Positions 41,526-51,056 are shown, counted from the stretch's first letter. The stretch: DNA of 64,000 bases from Natrinema mahii (GCA_000690595.2 JHUT02000001.1:496001-560000); one strand, 5' to 3'. Made by a program: numbers and translations. The notes: generated by a model from the letters alone, not told the origin.

Positions 41526-41711
41526 ATGGGTTTTGGTAGCTACGACGAATCCGAACAAAAAGAGCAGACTGCCGACGACGACGAGGACGTAGAAGCCGTC
41601 AACGTCCACGAAAACGATCATCAGGGAGAGATGTCGTTCGAGTCCGACGTGTCGACGGACGAGCTGGTCGACCAGCTCGGCGCGATGAAAGACGACGAAG
41701 ACGACGAGTAA
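41526..41711 (+). CDS. Small acidic protein (DUF5786-like)
   Basis: The protein has 61 residues from MGFGSYDESEQKEQ. It is strongly acidic with a conserved GFGSYDESEQ start and a tail DELVDQLGAMKDDEDDE. Haloarchaea generally have one such protein; its function is unknown. ATG 41520 (MRMGFGSY) is an alternative start. It probably starts from a leaderless transcript. Confidence 0.88.
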   Translation: MGFGSYDESEQKEQTADDDEDVEAVNVHENDHQGEMSFESDVSTDELVDQLGAMKDDEDDE

Positions 41712-41887
41712 CGCGTCGGCAGACGGCCGGAGCGCCCGGCCCGCTCGAGACGGTCCGCAGGATCGAACTGCTCACATCTCGGTTTTCTCGCGCGCCCGTA
41801 CGACCGCCGTCGCTCGACCGGTAAGCGCTGGGGACGGCTGCAACGGCGAGACGCTGCCGTCGGGAACTGGAAGAGCCCGCGGCTCGG

Positions 41888-42622
41888 TCAGAGCGTCTGT
41901 TCGCAGAGTTCGCCGATCGCTCGTCGCAGTCGCTGGGAGACGGCCGACTTCGAGACGTCGAGTCGCTGTGCGAGTTCGTCCTGGGAGATGCCGCGGGGCA
42001 CCTCGAAGTACCCCTCCTCGTGGGCGACGGCGAGCAGTTCCTGTTGTTTGTCGGTCAGGGCGACGACGCCGTCGTCGTCCTCATCGGACACCCGAAGGTG
42101 GTCGACGGTGATCGACACGTCGCGCTCGCGGCAGTAGTCGTTGAACGCGACGAGTCGGTCCCGGTCGGGGAACCGCAACTGGAGCCGCCAGCCGACCCGG
42201 CAGCTCGAGCAATCGAGGAGGCGGCCGCCGACGGCGGCGGTCGCGGCGGTGAACGTGACCGCGCGATCGGTGAGGGTCACCCGGTAGACCCGCCTGTCGG
42301 GGTAGCGATCGACGAGGACCGGATCGGTGACGGTGGGGTCGGTCTCGAGTCCGGTCTCGAACGCCTCGAGGTCGGCTCCGTGGGCCGTGACGAACACGAC
42401 GGTCCGGCCGGGTTCGGGCTCGGTCCAGTAGTCGGGCTCGACGGTGATCTCGGGGGCCTGCCGGAGTGCGGGGGCCAGAAACAGCCGCGAGTGGTCGAGC
42501 CGGAGCTGTGCGACGATGCCGCCGTCGGCCGTCGAGCGAACGCCGCTCGCGTCGGCAGCGGTTCCGTCGGCGTCGGTCACCGGCTCCGGTCGGTCCTCGC
42601 CGTCGGCGATCTCGATGCTCAC
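41888..42622 (-). CDS. HTH_10 (bacterio-opsin activator type) regulator
   Basis: The protein has 244 residues with GTG start. An N-terminal about 165-residue sensor-like beta-alpha domain (LDHSRLFLAPALRQAPEI, VVFVTAHGADLEAF) precedes the C-terminal HTH_10: LTDKQQELLAVAHEEGYFEVPRGISQ and DELAQRLDVSKSAVSQRLRRAIGEL. Such short BAT-type regulators act as one-component transcription factors with unknown ligands. CxxC in LLDCSSCRVGW (about residue 136) could bind metal or sense redox. It is transcribed toward the small acidic gene; its targets are unknown. Confidence 0.9.
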   Translation of the reverse strand: MSIEIADGEDRPEPVTDADGTAADASGVRSTADGGIVAQLRLDHSRLFLAPALRQAPEITVEPDYWTEPEPGRTVVFVTAHGADLEAFETGLETDPTVTDPVLVDRYPDRRVYRVTLTDRAVTFTAATAAVGGRLLDCSSCRVGWRLQLRFPDRDRLVAFNDYCRERDVSITVDHLRVSDEDDDGVVALTDKQQELLAVAHEEGYFEVPRGISQDELAQRLDVSKSAVSQRLRRAIGELCEQTL

Positions 42623-42967
42623 AGGACCATCCCCCGCCCGCCCGGACGGCCGCTGTAATCAGTTCTTACCTCGAACGCACTCATTGAATGGCTCATTAGG
42701 AGCCGAGTACATCGTCGTGGACGCTATACACGGAAGTAGACAGGGAGCCGACATCAATACGTATTCATCCGTCAGCTCGCTGTCCGGTTCGTCTCGAGCC
42801 GGAAAGAGTTCGTTACCCGACGGATCGGTCCGGTAAGACCGTCATACGTCCGGACAGTCACCGACGCTGTCCGGGTCGGACCGGTGACCGATGCCGGTTG
42901 GGTCGGACCGGTCACCGCTGCTCGGAGTGGTGCGAGCGAGTCAGCCGGTTCGGTCGCCGGCGAGCGA
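42623..42967 (-). other. Intergenic region with direct repeats between two HTH_10 genes
   Basis: The 17-bp repeat GGTCGGACCGGTGACCG (42874-42890) recurs with one mismatch at 42901-42917, a 27-bp period. Each contains the palindromic core GACCGGT-like sequence. The two HTH_10 genes run in the same direction, so this is the promoter region of the downstream one. No gene is supported. Confidence 0.4.
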
Positions 42968-45900
42968 TCACGCCTCGTCGGCGTCGTCGAACAGCAACGC
43001 GAACAGTTTCCGCTGGGCCAGTCGGAGGTGGCGACTGAACGTCGGCTGGGAGATCCCGAGGGTGTCCGCGATCTCCTCGCCGGTGTGATCGCGCGGCCAC
43101 TCGAAGAATCCCCCGTGGTAGGCCGCCTCGAGCGTCCGCCGCTGTCGCTCCGAGAGGCACGCGGTGAGTTCGTCGGTCGTCCCGGCGGCCCGGGGCGACC
43201 GCTCCCGCGGTCGGCGGGCGAGCAGTTCCGTCCCCGGATGCCGCCGCTCGAGAGCCCGGACGAACGCGCGGACGTCGACGGGCTCGCCGAGTTCGATCGT
43301 GAGCCGGGCCCGGTCGTCGACCGGCTCGAGCGAGCGGAGGACGCCGCCGTGGGCCGCGACGGTCCCGGCGACGGTGGGCGCGGCAAAGACGATCTCGAGG
43401 GCCGTCCGATCGTCGCCGTCGCCGACGACCGCAGCCGACTCGACCGCCGTCGCGGCCGCGACTCGGTCCCGGATCGCGTCCGAGTCGTCGCCCGAGACCG
43501 AACAGTACACCGTCGAGCCGTCCGTCGACCGCGGGATCACGGCACGGACATCGATCGGCCGCTCGAGTCGGCCGGCGAGCGACGACAGCGGCTCGGTCTC
43601 GTCCCGACAGACGATCTCGAGTTCGGTCACCCGGTCGGCAAGCAGCGCCGCTTTCGTCTCGAGCGCGCCGATCGCAGCGCCCGCGATCGTCCCGAGGTGG
43701 GTACAGGCCCGGCGGGTCCGCTCGTCGAAGGCCCCCGGCCGCGTCGCGTACGCGGTCAGCGTCCCGAAGCGGAACTCGTCGGCGGTGAGGGGGACACTCA
43801 GCGCCGATCGGAACCCGCGGTCGCGCAGGCGTCGCCGCCACGAGTCCCCGTCGGCGCTGGTGACGGTCTGGGCCGCCGGATCGTCGCCGGCCGCGAGATC
43901 GTCGATCACGACCGCCTCGCGTGTCGTCGCCGCGGCGTGAGCCGGCGTCTCCTCGCTCCCGTCCAATGCCACCGTCGCCGACTCGAGGAACGCGGCGTCG
44001 CGACCGGCCCACGTCGTCGGGACGAGCCGTTCGCGGCCGTCGTCCGCGCGGCCGACCCAAGCGAGCGCGACACCGTCGGCCGCGGCCGGCAGCGGGAGCG
44101 AGGCTACTCCCTCGCAGAGCCGTTCCTCGACGGCCTCACGGGTCTCCGCCGCCAGTAGCGACCGCCCGAGGGCCCACAGGTTCTCGTCCCGGTCGACGAT
44201 CGTCTCGAGTCGGGCGCGCTCGTGGCGGCAGTCCCGAAGCGCGGCGGCGCGGTCGCGGTCCTCGAGCGCGAGCGCTGCGACCGTCGACAGCGCCGCGAGC
44301 GCGTCGGTGTCGACGCCGTCGAACGCCGTCGGCTCCGCGCTGGTCGCGAGGACGATCCCGTCGGAGCCGACCGGCACCGCGAGGACCCGCTCGGCCCGGA
44401 GCCCGGTACGAGCGAGGACGTCCGTGAACGCCTCACGGTCGTCAACCGTCGGCTCGCCCGCCTCGAGGATCGGCTCGAGCCGCGTCCCACGAGGGTCGAT
44501 CGCCGGCGGTTCGATCGCCGCGTCGTCGGTGCCGGAGCGGGCCGACTCGCCGGCCGTCACGGTGGCCGCCGGCCGAAGGCCGTCGTCGGTTTCGCGGTAC
44601 CAGACGGCGACGTCGGCCCCAGCCCACTCGCGGGCGGCGTCCACGACCGCCCGCCGAACGGCCGAGGAGGTGTCCGCACTGCCGAGTGTCTCGGCCGTTC
44701 GACGGAGCGTCGACACCGCGCTATCGCGGGAGCCGCGTCCGTCGCGGACGACACAGAGCGTTCGCGCCGCCGGTGGGTCGCGGTCCGCGCTGGAATCGGG
44801 CGACAGCGGTGCGACGGAGACCTCGACCGGCCGCGGCGGATCGGTCGCGAGCGTCCCCGAGACGGGGTCCATCCACCTGACGACCGGCGAGTCGGCCCGG
44901 TCGCGAACCGACGCCGCGAGGTCGTCGTCGAACACCGCGTCGAGGTCCCGACCGACCAGCGATCCCGCGTCGGCCAGCTCCAGCAGTGCCGGGTTCGCCA
45001 GCCGGACCGTCGACCCCTCGAGGACGGCGATCCCGACGTCGACCGCGTCGACGACCGACTCGAGGAGCGCGAGCCGATCTCGATCCGTCCGCACGGCGTC
45101 CGCGGCCCGGTCCCGGACGTGGATCGTCACGCCGTCGTCGCCGGGATGGACGGCGACCGCGACCGGCTCTTCGAGCGAGGGGACGGCCATCTCGACGGCG
45201 GTGACCGAGCCGGTCCGCTCGGCCTCCCGGACGCGTTCGGAGAGGGATCGACTGAGGGCATCCGGCAGCCGGTCCCAGAGGACGGTACCCGCCGGGAGCG
45301 GCTCGTCGGCCGTCGTCGAATCGAACCGCCGGACGAACCGGCTGGCTGCCGCGTTGGCGTACTGTACGTCGTCGTCCGCACCGAGGACGAAAACCGGGTC
45401 CGCGAGTCGATCGAGGCCCGTGCGGACGGGATCGGAACCGTCGGCGTCGGTGGGCGGTTCCGCGCCCGCCCGCGTCACGACGACCCCCTCGAGGGCCGGA
45501 TCCGCGAGCCGGTTGGTACAGGTAAGCGTCGCGACCCGCCAGGTGCCGTCGGCGTGGCCGAGCCGGACGCCGGCCCGCTCGGTCGTCCCGGTCGGGCCCG
45601 CAGCGGCGGTCGCGACGGCGTCGCGAACCGCCTCGCGATCGTCCGGATGGACGAGCCGCGTCAGCGCCGTCCACTCGAGTTCGGCGGGCGTATACCCCAG
45701 TCGCGACTCGACGGCCGGCGTCGCGTACTCGACGGCCCCCTCGGCGTCGACGACCCAGACGACCGCGTCGGCGGCCTCGAGGATCGCTCGGTGCCGCGGG
45801 GACGACTGGGACGCGGCGCGGCGATACCGCTCGCGGTCGGCGGCGTTGCGAACGCGGGCTCGCAGGACGGTCGCCGACGCGTCGCTCGCGACGTCGCTGG

Positions 45901-46213
45901 CTCCCGCCTCGAGCGCGCGGTCGGCGTCGTCCCCGTCGGCGAGCGCGACGATCGGCGCGTCGGTTCGGTCCGCCAGCCGCTCGAGGAGCGAGGGGGAATC
46001 CGGGCGCTCGTCGGAATCGAAGGGACAGACCAGGCAGTGGACCTCACGCTCGGTCAGGCGCTCGCGGGCGTTCGCGATCGTTCGCGCCCGCAGCAGCGCC
46101 CGCTCCGCGAACGCCCCGGCGAGGGCGTCCATCGCGTCGTCGGCCGAACGGGAGTCGCCGACGACCAGCACGCACGGGGAGTCGCCGACGGCCGTGGCAG
46201 CAGCGTCGCTCAC
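42968..46213 (-). CDS. Multi-sensor HTH_10 regulator (receiver-like, PAS, GAF, BAT)
   Basis: The protein has 1081 residues with GTG start. The N-terminal receiver-like domain (to about 125) has VHCLVCPFDSDERP where a phosphoacceptor Asp would lie, so it may be a pseudo-receiver. PAS domains follow at about 140-260, 285-375 and 385-480. Two GAF-like domains span about 500-850 (VAVWYRETDDGLRPAATVTAG; WVGRADDGRERLVPTTWAG). A BAT linker and the C-terminal HTH_10 complete it (LSERQRRTLEAAYHGGFFEW, DTLGISQPTFSRHLRLAQRKL). It lacks a kinase domain, so sensing and DNA binding are in one chain. Signals such as light, oxygen or redox are inferred from the family. Confidence 0.93.
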   Translation of the reverse strand: MSDAAATAVGDSPCVLVVGDSRSADDAMDALAGAFAERALLRARTIANARERLTEREVHCLVCPFDSDERPDSPSLLERLADRTDAPIVALADGDDADRALEAGASDVASDASATVLRARVRNAADRERYRRAASQSSPRHRAILEAADAVVWVVDAEGAVEYATPAVESRLGYTPAELEWTALTRLVHPDDREAVRDAVATAAAGPTGTTERAGVRLGHADGTWRVATLTCTNRLADPALEGVVVTRAGAEPPTDADGSDPVRTGLDRLADPVFVLGADDDVQYANAAASRFVRRFDSTTADEPLPAGTVLWDRLPDALSRSLSERVREAERTGSVTAVEMAVPSLEEPVAVAVHPGDDGVTIHVRDRAADAVRTDRDRLALLESVVDAVDVGIAVLEGSTVRLANPALLELADAGSLVGRDLDAVFDDDLAASVRDRADSPVVRWMDPVSGTLATDPPRPVEVSVAPLSPDSSADRDPPAARTLCVVRDGRGSRDSAVSTLRRTAETLGSADTSSAVRRAVVDAAREWAGADVAVWYRETDDGLRPAATVTAGESARSGTDDAAIEPPAIDPRGTRLEPILEAGEPTVDDREAFTDVLARTGLRAERVLAVPVGSDGIVLATSAEPTAFDGVDTDALAALSTVAALALEDRDRAAALRDCRHERARLETIVDRDENLWALGRSLLAAETREAVEERLCEGVASLPLPAAADGVALAWVGRADDGRERLVPTTWAGRDAAFLESATVALDGSEETPAHAAATTREAVVIDDLAAGDDPAAQTVTSADGDSWRRRLRDRGFRSALSVPLTADEFRFGTLTAYATRPGAFDERTRRACTHLGTIAGAAIGALETKAALLADRVTELEIVCRDETEPLSSLAGRLERPIDVRAVIPRSTDGSTVYCSVSGDDSDAIRDRVAAATAVESAAVVGDGDDRTALEIVFAAPTVAGTVAAHGGVLRSLEPVDDRARLTIELGEPVDVRAFVRALERRHPGTELLARRPRERSPRAAGTTDELTACLSERQRRTLEAAYHGGFFEWPRDHTGEEIADTLGISQPTFSRHLRLAQRKLFALLFDDADEA

Positions 46214-46441
46214 CCGGCGCTCACCCCCAGTTGGATCGCAGCCGTGTAGCGAGCCGACTGCCGCCGAACGTGCCCGACTCGAGCGGTCACGATAGCGGTC
46301 GCGACGGCACCGGACGGGTTAAGTATCGATCTCGTACCAGCGGGTAGCACCGGATTAGGTTCGGCGACCGCTGTCGAGTGGCCAGGGGCCATCGTGGCGG
46401 CCGGTGTCAACTGGCGAGTCGGGGACACCGCGCTGGCGCGG

Positions 46442-46864
46442 TTAGGGTTGCTCTCGGACCGTCAGCACCGGCACCGGCGCGTTCCGGACGATTTCCTCGG
46501 CGACGCTGCCCGAAATCAGGTGATCGAGCCCGGACCGACCGGCCGTCCCCACGATGACCATGTCGGTCGGATTCGTCTCCGCGTAGTCGACGATCTGCTC
46601 CTGGGGGACGCCGTGGCGGACGTCCGTCGTCGCCTCGACCCCGTCGCGTTCGGCCGCCTCTCGAGCGCGGTCGGCGGCCCCTGCGGCCTCGTCTTCCGGA
46701 TCGTGGCGGAGTCGGTCCTCTTTCTCCGTCGCCTGTGGGCCGTCCTCCGAGACCGACAGGACGTGCAGCGTCGCGTCGAGTCGGCCAGCGAGTTCGATCC
46801 CGTGGTCGGTCGCCCGCCGCGCGGCGTCGCTCCCGTCGGTCGCGAGCAGCAGATCCTGATACAT
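46442..46864 (-). CDS. Universal stress protein UspA family
   Basis: The protein has 140 residues beginning MYQDLLLATDGSDAARR. The ATP-binding loop GTAGRSGLDHLISGSVAEEIV fits the G-2x-G-9x-G(S/T) motif. A cytoplasmic stress-linked nucleotide-binding protein is inferred. The longer frame upstream is rejected because the family starts at MYQ. Confidence 0.95.
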   Translation of the reverse strand: MYQDLLLATDGSDAARRATDHGIELAGRLDATLHVLSVSEDGPQATEKEDRLRHDPEDEAAGAADRAREAAERDGVEATTDVRHGVPQEQIVDYAETNPTDMVIVGTAGRSGLDHLISGSVAEEIVRNAPVPVLTVREQP

Positions 46865-46962
46865 GTCCCCGGATTCGGGTGACGGCGGGATAGGTTCCGG
46901 ACCTGCCGTTGCCTGCCGGGACGGGACTCGAGCGAGAAGTGGGCCGTCGGTCGGAACGGCGC

Positions 46963-47658
46963 TCAGGAAATCAGTGCGGCGAGGTCGATCGCGTCGAGGA
47001 CGACGATCGCGAGGTACAGCTGTCCGACCCCGGCGACGATCATGACGACACCCGCGATCCGTTTGAGCAGCCCGGTGTAGGCCGCGAGCCGGCCCGCGCC
47101 AGCGACCAGCCCCATCCCGGTCGCGACGGTCAGCGACACCATCAACACGACGAAGCTCCCGACGTAGGTCCCCAGCAGGACCGCCGCCGAGGTCGTCGGC
47201 AGCGAGAGCGCGCGGGTGACCACGCCGAAGAACACCGGGGCGACACAGCCGGCCGCCGCCAGCGCGTAGCCGACCCCGAAGATCCCGAACCCGAGGACGC
47301 TCGAGCGGCGTTTGGGAAGCGCGATCGACGGCGACGGGGCGCGATCGAAGACGATCAGGAGGCCGAACGCGATCAGGACGACGCCGGCGACGACCTCGAA
47401 CCAGGTGACGGCCGACAGCGTCGAGTAACCGACCCAGAACGTCGCGCCGAGCAAGACGCCGAAGGTGACCAACACGCCGAGTCCGGCGATCAGCCCGCGG
47501 CTGAGCGCGCCGCCGAGCGATGCGCGGTCGCCGTCGGTCTGGCTGACGTAGAAACCGACGTAGCCGGGCAGGAGCGGGTAGGAACACGGCGAAAAGAACG
47601 TCGCGATTCCGGAGGTCAGCCCGAACGCGATCGACGTTGCGAGTGTGGCATCGACCAT
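46963..47658 (-). CDS. ccdA: CcdA-type thiol-disulfide transmembrane transporter
   Basis: The protein has 231 residues and six hydrophobic helices. The two redox cysteines are in helix 1 (FFSPCSYPLLPGY) and helix 4 (AAAGCVAPVFF), the CcdA/DsbD-beta pattern that carries electrons from cytoplasmic thioredoxin to extracytoplasmic thiol proteins. It is the last gene of a sco1-tlpA-ccdA operon; the tlpA stop precedes its ATG by 1 nt. The start MVDATLATS is chosen because the extension to 47718 is Arg/Ser-rich. Confidence 0.95.
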   Translation of the reverse strand: MVDATLATSIAFGLTSGIATFFSPCSYPLLPGYVGFYVSQTDGDRASLGGALSRGLIAGLGVLVTFGVLLGATFWVGYSTLSAVTWFEVVAGVVLIAFGLLIVFDRAPSPSIALPKRRSSVLGFGIFGVGYALAAAGCVAPVFFGVVTRALSLPTTSAAVLLGTYVGSFVVLMVSLTVATGMGLVAGAGRLAAYTGLLKRIAGVVMIVAGVGQLYLAIVVLDAIDLAALIS

Positions 47659-47659
47659 G

Positions 47660-48202
47660 TTAGTTCTTGATCGCGCGTTCGATGCCGTCGACGAATTCGT
47701 CCGCGGACTTCTGCCCACTGTCGGACCACTGGACGCGTCCGTCGGCGTCGATCGCGACGGCGTAGGGAAGGCCCCCGATCGAGTACTGGGCGCTCAGGTC
47801 CCTGACCGGATCGATGCCGAGCGTCCAGTTTCCGTCGTGTTCTTTCCACCAGTCGACGACCTCTGCTCTCGTGACCGAGCCGCCGACGTTCTCGTTCGTC
47901 ACCGACATGAACAGTACGTCGTCGCCGACTCGCTCGTGGGCCTCGATGAGATCGGGCATCTGCTCGGAACAGGGCGGACACCACGTTGCGAAGAAGTCGA
48001 TGAAGGTCGGCTGATCGGACGCCGGCACGCGTACCTCGCCGGCCTCGCTGCCCGGTGCCTCGATCGTCTCTACCGTCTGTGGGTCGACGGGGTCGGCGTC
48101 TTCGGTACTCCCGAACGAGGGGACGCCGCCGATCGCGACCGCGCTCGCGCCACCGACCACACCGAGGCTACCGATACCGGCAATTAGCTCCCGCCTGCGC
48201 AT
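47660..48202 (-). CDS. TlpA/ResA-like exported thioredoxin
   Basis: The protein has 180 residues. The signal-like N terminus MRRRELIAGIGSLGVVGGAS has a twin arginine. The thioredoxin fold has FFATWCPPCSEQMPDL near residues 68-84, with the WCPPC active site of TlpA/ResA proteins, and a cis-Pro region IGGLPYAV. It likely reduces cytochrome c or copper-site cysteines outside the membrane, with electrons from CcdA. The stop of the Sco1 gene directly abuts its ATG. Confidence 0.95.
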   Translation of the reverse strand: MRRRELIAGIGSLGVVGGASAVAIGGVPSFGSTEDADPVDPQTVETIEAPGSEAGEVRVPASDQPTFIDFFATWCPPCSEQMPDLIEAHERVGDDVLFMSVTNENVGGSVTRAEVVDWWKEHDGNWTLGIDPVRDLSAQYSIGGLPYAVAIDADGRVQWSDSGQKSADEFVDGIERAIKN

Positions 48203-48919
48203 CTAGCCGTTCACCACCGTTTCGAAATCGTCGATCAGGCGGGATACCTCGACTGCGTGCCCTCTGACGTACACGCGTTCGACGATTCCCGCTTCGTTGA
48301 CGAGGAAGATATAGGGGAGATGCGGGAAGGTGTACTCGACGTTCTCGTAATCGTGGTCGTAGTTCTTTTCCAGCGATTCCTCGGGAAGCCCGTAGGTCTC
48401 TCCGATGACCGATTGGGCCGTCTCGTAGCTCTCGGGCCGCAGGAAATGCCAGTTGTCGGCGTCGTAATCGACGCTGCGTCGGTCGGCGAACGTCCGCAGT
48501 TGCTCCGCGGTGTCCCGTTCGGGATCGAACGTCATCGTGAGAAACTCCGCCTCGTCCTCGTACCCGTTTTCGACCGCGGCCTTCTGTGCGCGTTGCAGTC
48601 GCAACGTCAGTGCGGGACACATCCCGTCCGGACAATTGGTGTAAATGAACGTCATCAACACGGTGCGGTCCCCTTCGAACTGCTCGACGGATACCGTCTC
48701 GTCGGAAAGGGGGTCCGGCAGCGTGACCGACGGGTACTCGTCCCCGTAGCTCGGATGCGTCGCCTCGCTGAGGTCCGTCTCCGGCGGTCCGAGAACGGTG
48801 TCGGGATGGCCCGCGTCCCCGTCGTCGTTCCCGTTTCCTCCAAGCGCCTCGCCGAGACAGCCGGCAATACTGGTGAGTCCCACTGTCCCGGCCGCACCGA
48901 GGTATGTTCGCCGGTCCAT
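48203..48919 (-). CDS. Sco1/SenC-like copper chaperone lipoprotein
   Basis: The protein has 238 residues. The start MDRRTYLGAAGTVGLTSIAGC gives a Tat signal with lipobox (SIAGC). The Sco fold has the CxxxC variant in YTNCPDGMCPALT and the ligand His in FPHLPYIFLV. Sco1 delivers copper to the CuA site of terminal oxidases. First gene of the sco1-tlpA-ccdA operon, whose products form one extracytoplasmic redox-copper assembly path. An extension to 49069 is rejected because it has no signal. Confidence 0.94.
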   Translation of the reverse strand: MDRRTYLGAAGTVGLTSIAGCLGEALGGNGNDDGDAGHPDTVLGPPETDLSEATHPSYGDEYPSVTLPDPLSDETVSVEQFEGDRTVLMTFIYTNCPDGMCPALTLRLQRAQKAAVENGYEDEAEFLTMTFDPERDTAEQLRTFADRRSVDYDADNWHFLRPESYETAQSVIGETYGLPEESLEKNYDHDYENVEYTFPHLPYIFLVNEAGIVERVYVRGHAVEVSRLIDDFETVVNG

Positions 48920-49079
48920 AGTCGACCGGAAGGGTGCACCGATCAAAGGTTCATTGGTTCGGTTCCCGAAGAGCGGACGATCGCCCCCGACTCCGTCTGC
49001 GGATCCAGCCCGCTGCGGTGACCGGTCTTCGACCGGCGAACCAACAGGCGTTTGATCGCCGGCTTCCAATCGCCAGTCG

Positions 49080-50201
49080 ATGAACCGTCGGCGTTATCTC
49101 CGCGGCGTTGCCGGGGTCGGGGCGGTCGGAACCGCCGGCCTCGCCGGTTGTCTCGAGCGACTCGGCTTCGAGGAGGAATCGGCGTGGGCGAACCCGCCGC
49201 TGGTCGAGGACCGGCCCGACGCCGTCTACCTGCCGGCGTCGCTCGAGGAGATGGGTATGTACGGGATGGACAGCGACGGTGATTACGCCCTCGGGCTCTC
49301 GTACACGTTTCCGCATCGGTTCTGGACCGTCGAGGCGACCAGCGAGGGCAAACAGCTCGTCGAGGTCGACGCCGACGACAGCCTCCATCTCATGCTGACC
49401 GTCTGGGATCAGGAGACGAACACCGTCCTTCCGGTGGATCCGATCGTCGAGGTGTTACAGGACGGCTCGCCCGTCGACGCCGGCAGCTCGTCGCCGTGGC
49501 CGATGATCTCCCAGCGGATGGGGTTTCACTACGGCGATAACGTCCGCCTCCCTGGCGAAGGCGAGTACACGGCCCGGGTCCGTTCCGGCCCCGTCTCGCT
49601 CGAGCGAACCGGCGCGTTCGACGGCCGACTCGAGTCAGCCGCGACCCTCGAGGTCGACTTCGAGTACAGCCGTTCGGCGGTCAACGACCTCTCGTTCGAG
49701 ACGATCGACGAGGACCGGCGAGGGAACCGCGAGGCCTTGCCCCTGATGTCCCACGGCGATGACGGGGACAGCGGCGAGGCCGGAGACGGGGGCGGCATGC
49801 CACCGATGGGGCAGGGACCGCCGATCGACGACCTCCCCGGCGAGTCGCTGGGGACCGAACGCAGCGGCGACGCGGCGATCACCGCGATCAGGACCGACGC
49901 CGAACGGGTCGCCGACAGCGGCGACTACCTGGCGATCTGTCTCAGAACTCCGTATCACGATATCAGTCTCCCGCTGACGTCGCTGTCGGCGACCCTCGAG
50001 CGAGACAGGTCGGTCCGCCGAGAGGAGCGATTGACCGAGACGTTAGACGGCGAGTTCGGCCACCACTACGGGCTCGCGGTCGACGATCTCGCGGCCGGGG
50101 ACCGACTGACGGTCAGTGTCGACTCCCCGCCGCAGGTGTCCCGTCACGACGGCTACGAAACGGCGTTTTTCGAGTTCGACGACGTGACGTACACGGTGTG
50201 A
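49080..50201 (+). CDS. Tat lipoprotein, DUF7350/iron-transporter-like
   Basis: The protein has 373 residues. The signal MNRRRYLRGVAGVGAVGTAGL ends in lipobox LAGC. The mature protein is beta-rich with two immunoglobulin-like halves, resembling the Tp34/FetP-like metal-binding periplasmic family as used in DUF7350 proteins. Many Met and His residues (EMGMYGMDSDGD, MPPMGQGP, GHHYGLA) could bind copper or iron. It lies divergent from the sco1 operon, with about 160 nt between the starts, so joint regulation by metal is possible. Ligand not proven. Confidence 0.85.
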   Translation: MNRRRYLRGVAGVGAVGTAGLAGCLERLGFEEESAWANPPLVEDRPDAVYLPASLEEMGMYGMDSDGDYALGLSYTFPHRFWTVEATSEGKQLVEVDADDSLHLMLTVWDQETNTVLPVDPIVEVLQDGSPVDAGSSSPWPMISQRMGFHYGDNVRLPGEGEYTARVRSGPVSLERTGAFDGRLESAATLEVDFEYSRSAVNDLSFETIDEDRRGNREALPLMSHGDDGDSGEAGDGGGMPPMGQGPPIDDLPGESLGTERSGDAAITAIRTDAERVADSGDYLAICLRTPYHDISLPLTSLSATLERDRSVRREERLTETLDGEFGHHYGLAVDDLAAGDRLTVSVDSPPQVSRHDGYETAFFEFDDVTYTV

Positions 50202-50417
50202 ACCGATCCCGAATCGTCTCCGAGTGTCTCGAGTTACCCGTCCGCGTCGACCTCGAGTCCGCGCCGGTTTCGAGTTCCGAACTCGAACCGTGATGGAATA
50301 AATCCGACCATAGAGCGGCCACCCGCTCCGAAACGGGTGTACAATCGGTCCGAAACGAATTGCAAGAGTACCGTACGGCTCCGATAACTATCGTGGAGTA
50401 TCGAATACGACCGACGC

Positions 50418-50594
50418 ATGTCCCTGACAGGCAACGCGGATATGGATATCGGCTGCCCGGCGTGTGACGCGACGGTCGTCGCGTCCGTGCCGTCGGGGCC
50501 GGGAATCCACACGGAGAACGATTCGAATCGGTTACTGGGAAAGGAAACCCGGTGTCGGAACTGCGGTCACGAACTCGAGCTGTATTACTATTGA
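50418..50594 (+). CDS. 58-residue zinc-ribbon protein
   Basis: This small gene starts MSLTGNADMDIGCPACDAT and has Cys13/Cys16 and Cys46/Cys49 pairs (CPAC and CRNCGH), a one-zinc ribbon. Codon use is normal and the acidic character is only moderate. CTATCG-type AT-rich DNA upstream (50387-50405) may hold the promoter. Function unknown; small zinc proteins of this type are abundant in haloarchaea. It borders the replication origin. Confidence 0.75.
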   Translation: MSLTGNADMDIGCPACDATVVASVPSGPGIHTENDSNRLLGKETRCRNCGHELELYYY

Positions 50595-50652
50595 ACGACC
50601 GTGCGGGATCGACGGCACCGTTTTCCCGCGGGTTCCGTTTCTCGGCTGAATG

Positions 50653-50698
50653 GTCGGACGAACCGCCAAACGGCAGTCGGACGAACCACCAAACGACA
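50653..50698 (+). repeat. 23-bp tandem duplication in the origin region (a)
   Basis: Two 23-bp units begin GTCGGACGAACC at 50653 and 50676 and are identical at 21 of 23 positions. Confidence 0.85.
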
Positions 50699-50813
50699 GC
50701 TATCCGGGAGTCGTGTCGGCGTCCGGGTGGCGTGCCGGCGAGCGGGACGGCTGCGGTCGTGTATCCCCAGTCCCGACTCGAGCGGCCACCCACTGAGTCG
50801 AGCGGACGTATCC

Positions 50814-50835
50814 CACACCGGGTTTCCGGTGAAAT
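50814..50835 (+). promoter_or_regulatory. Origin recognition box (ORB) 1
   Basis: The site contains CACACCGGGTTTCCGGTGAA, the haloarchaeal ORB core with its internal dyad. An Orc1 binding site by family knowledge. Confidence 0.85.
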
Positions 50836-50878
50836 CGGAGCGAGCCGATCGATTCCATCCGGGACGGCAAGGCCGACA

Positions 50879-50899
50879 CACACCGAATTTCCGGTGGAC
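50879..50899 (+). promoter_or_regulatory. ORB 2, degenerate
   Basis: CACACCGAATTTCCGGTGGA keeps most of the ORB core, with GAA in place of the GGG run. Confidence 0.55.
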
Positions 50900-50935
50900 A
50901 GGACTGAAGGTGCGCAGAGAACAGGACTGAACGTG
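50898..50935 (+). repeat. 23-bp-period duplication (b)
   Basis: ACAGGACTGAAGGTG at 50898 recurs as ACAGGACTGAACGTG at 50921, a 23-bp offset with one mismatch in 15. Confidence 0.7.
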
Positions 50936-51056
50936 ACGGGTGGAGAACCGGGGAGCGAGAGAGGCAGGCCCGGATAGAGACAGATCCGGACGCCGGACGG
51001 AGAGCGGCCGCTGACTCGTGTCGATTCACAACGGAATCAGTGTTATCGATAGCGAT

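Noticed and set aside
41158-41592. Plus-strand frame before the DUF5786-like gene
   Set aside because: It is Arg/Ser-rich and overlaps the real small gene in a different frame.
44222-46295. Plus-strand frames antisense to the multi-sensor HTH_10 gene
   Set aside because: They are antisense to a clear multi-domain protein and are Arg/Ser-rich.
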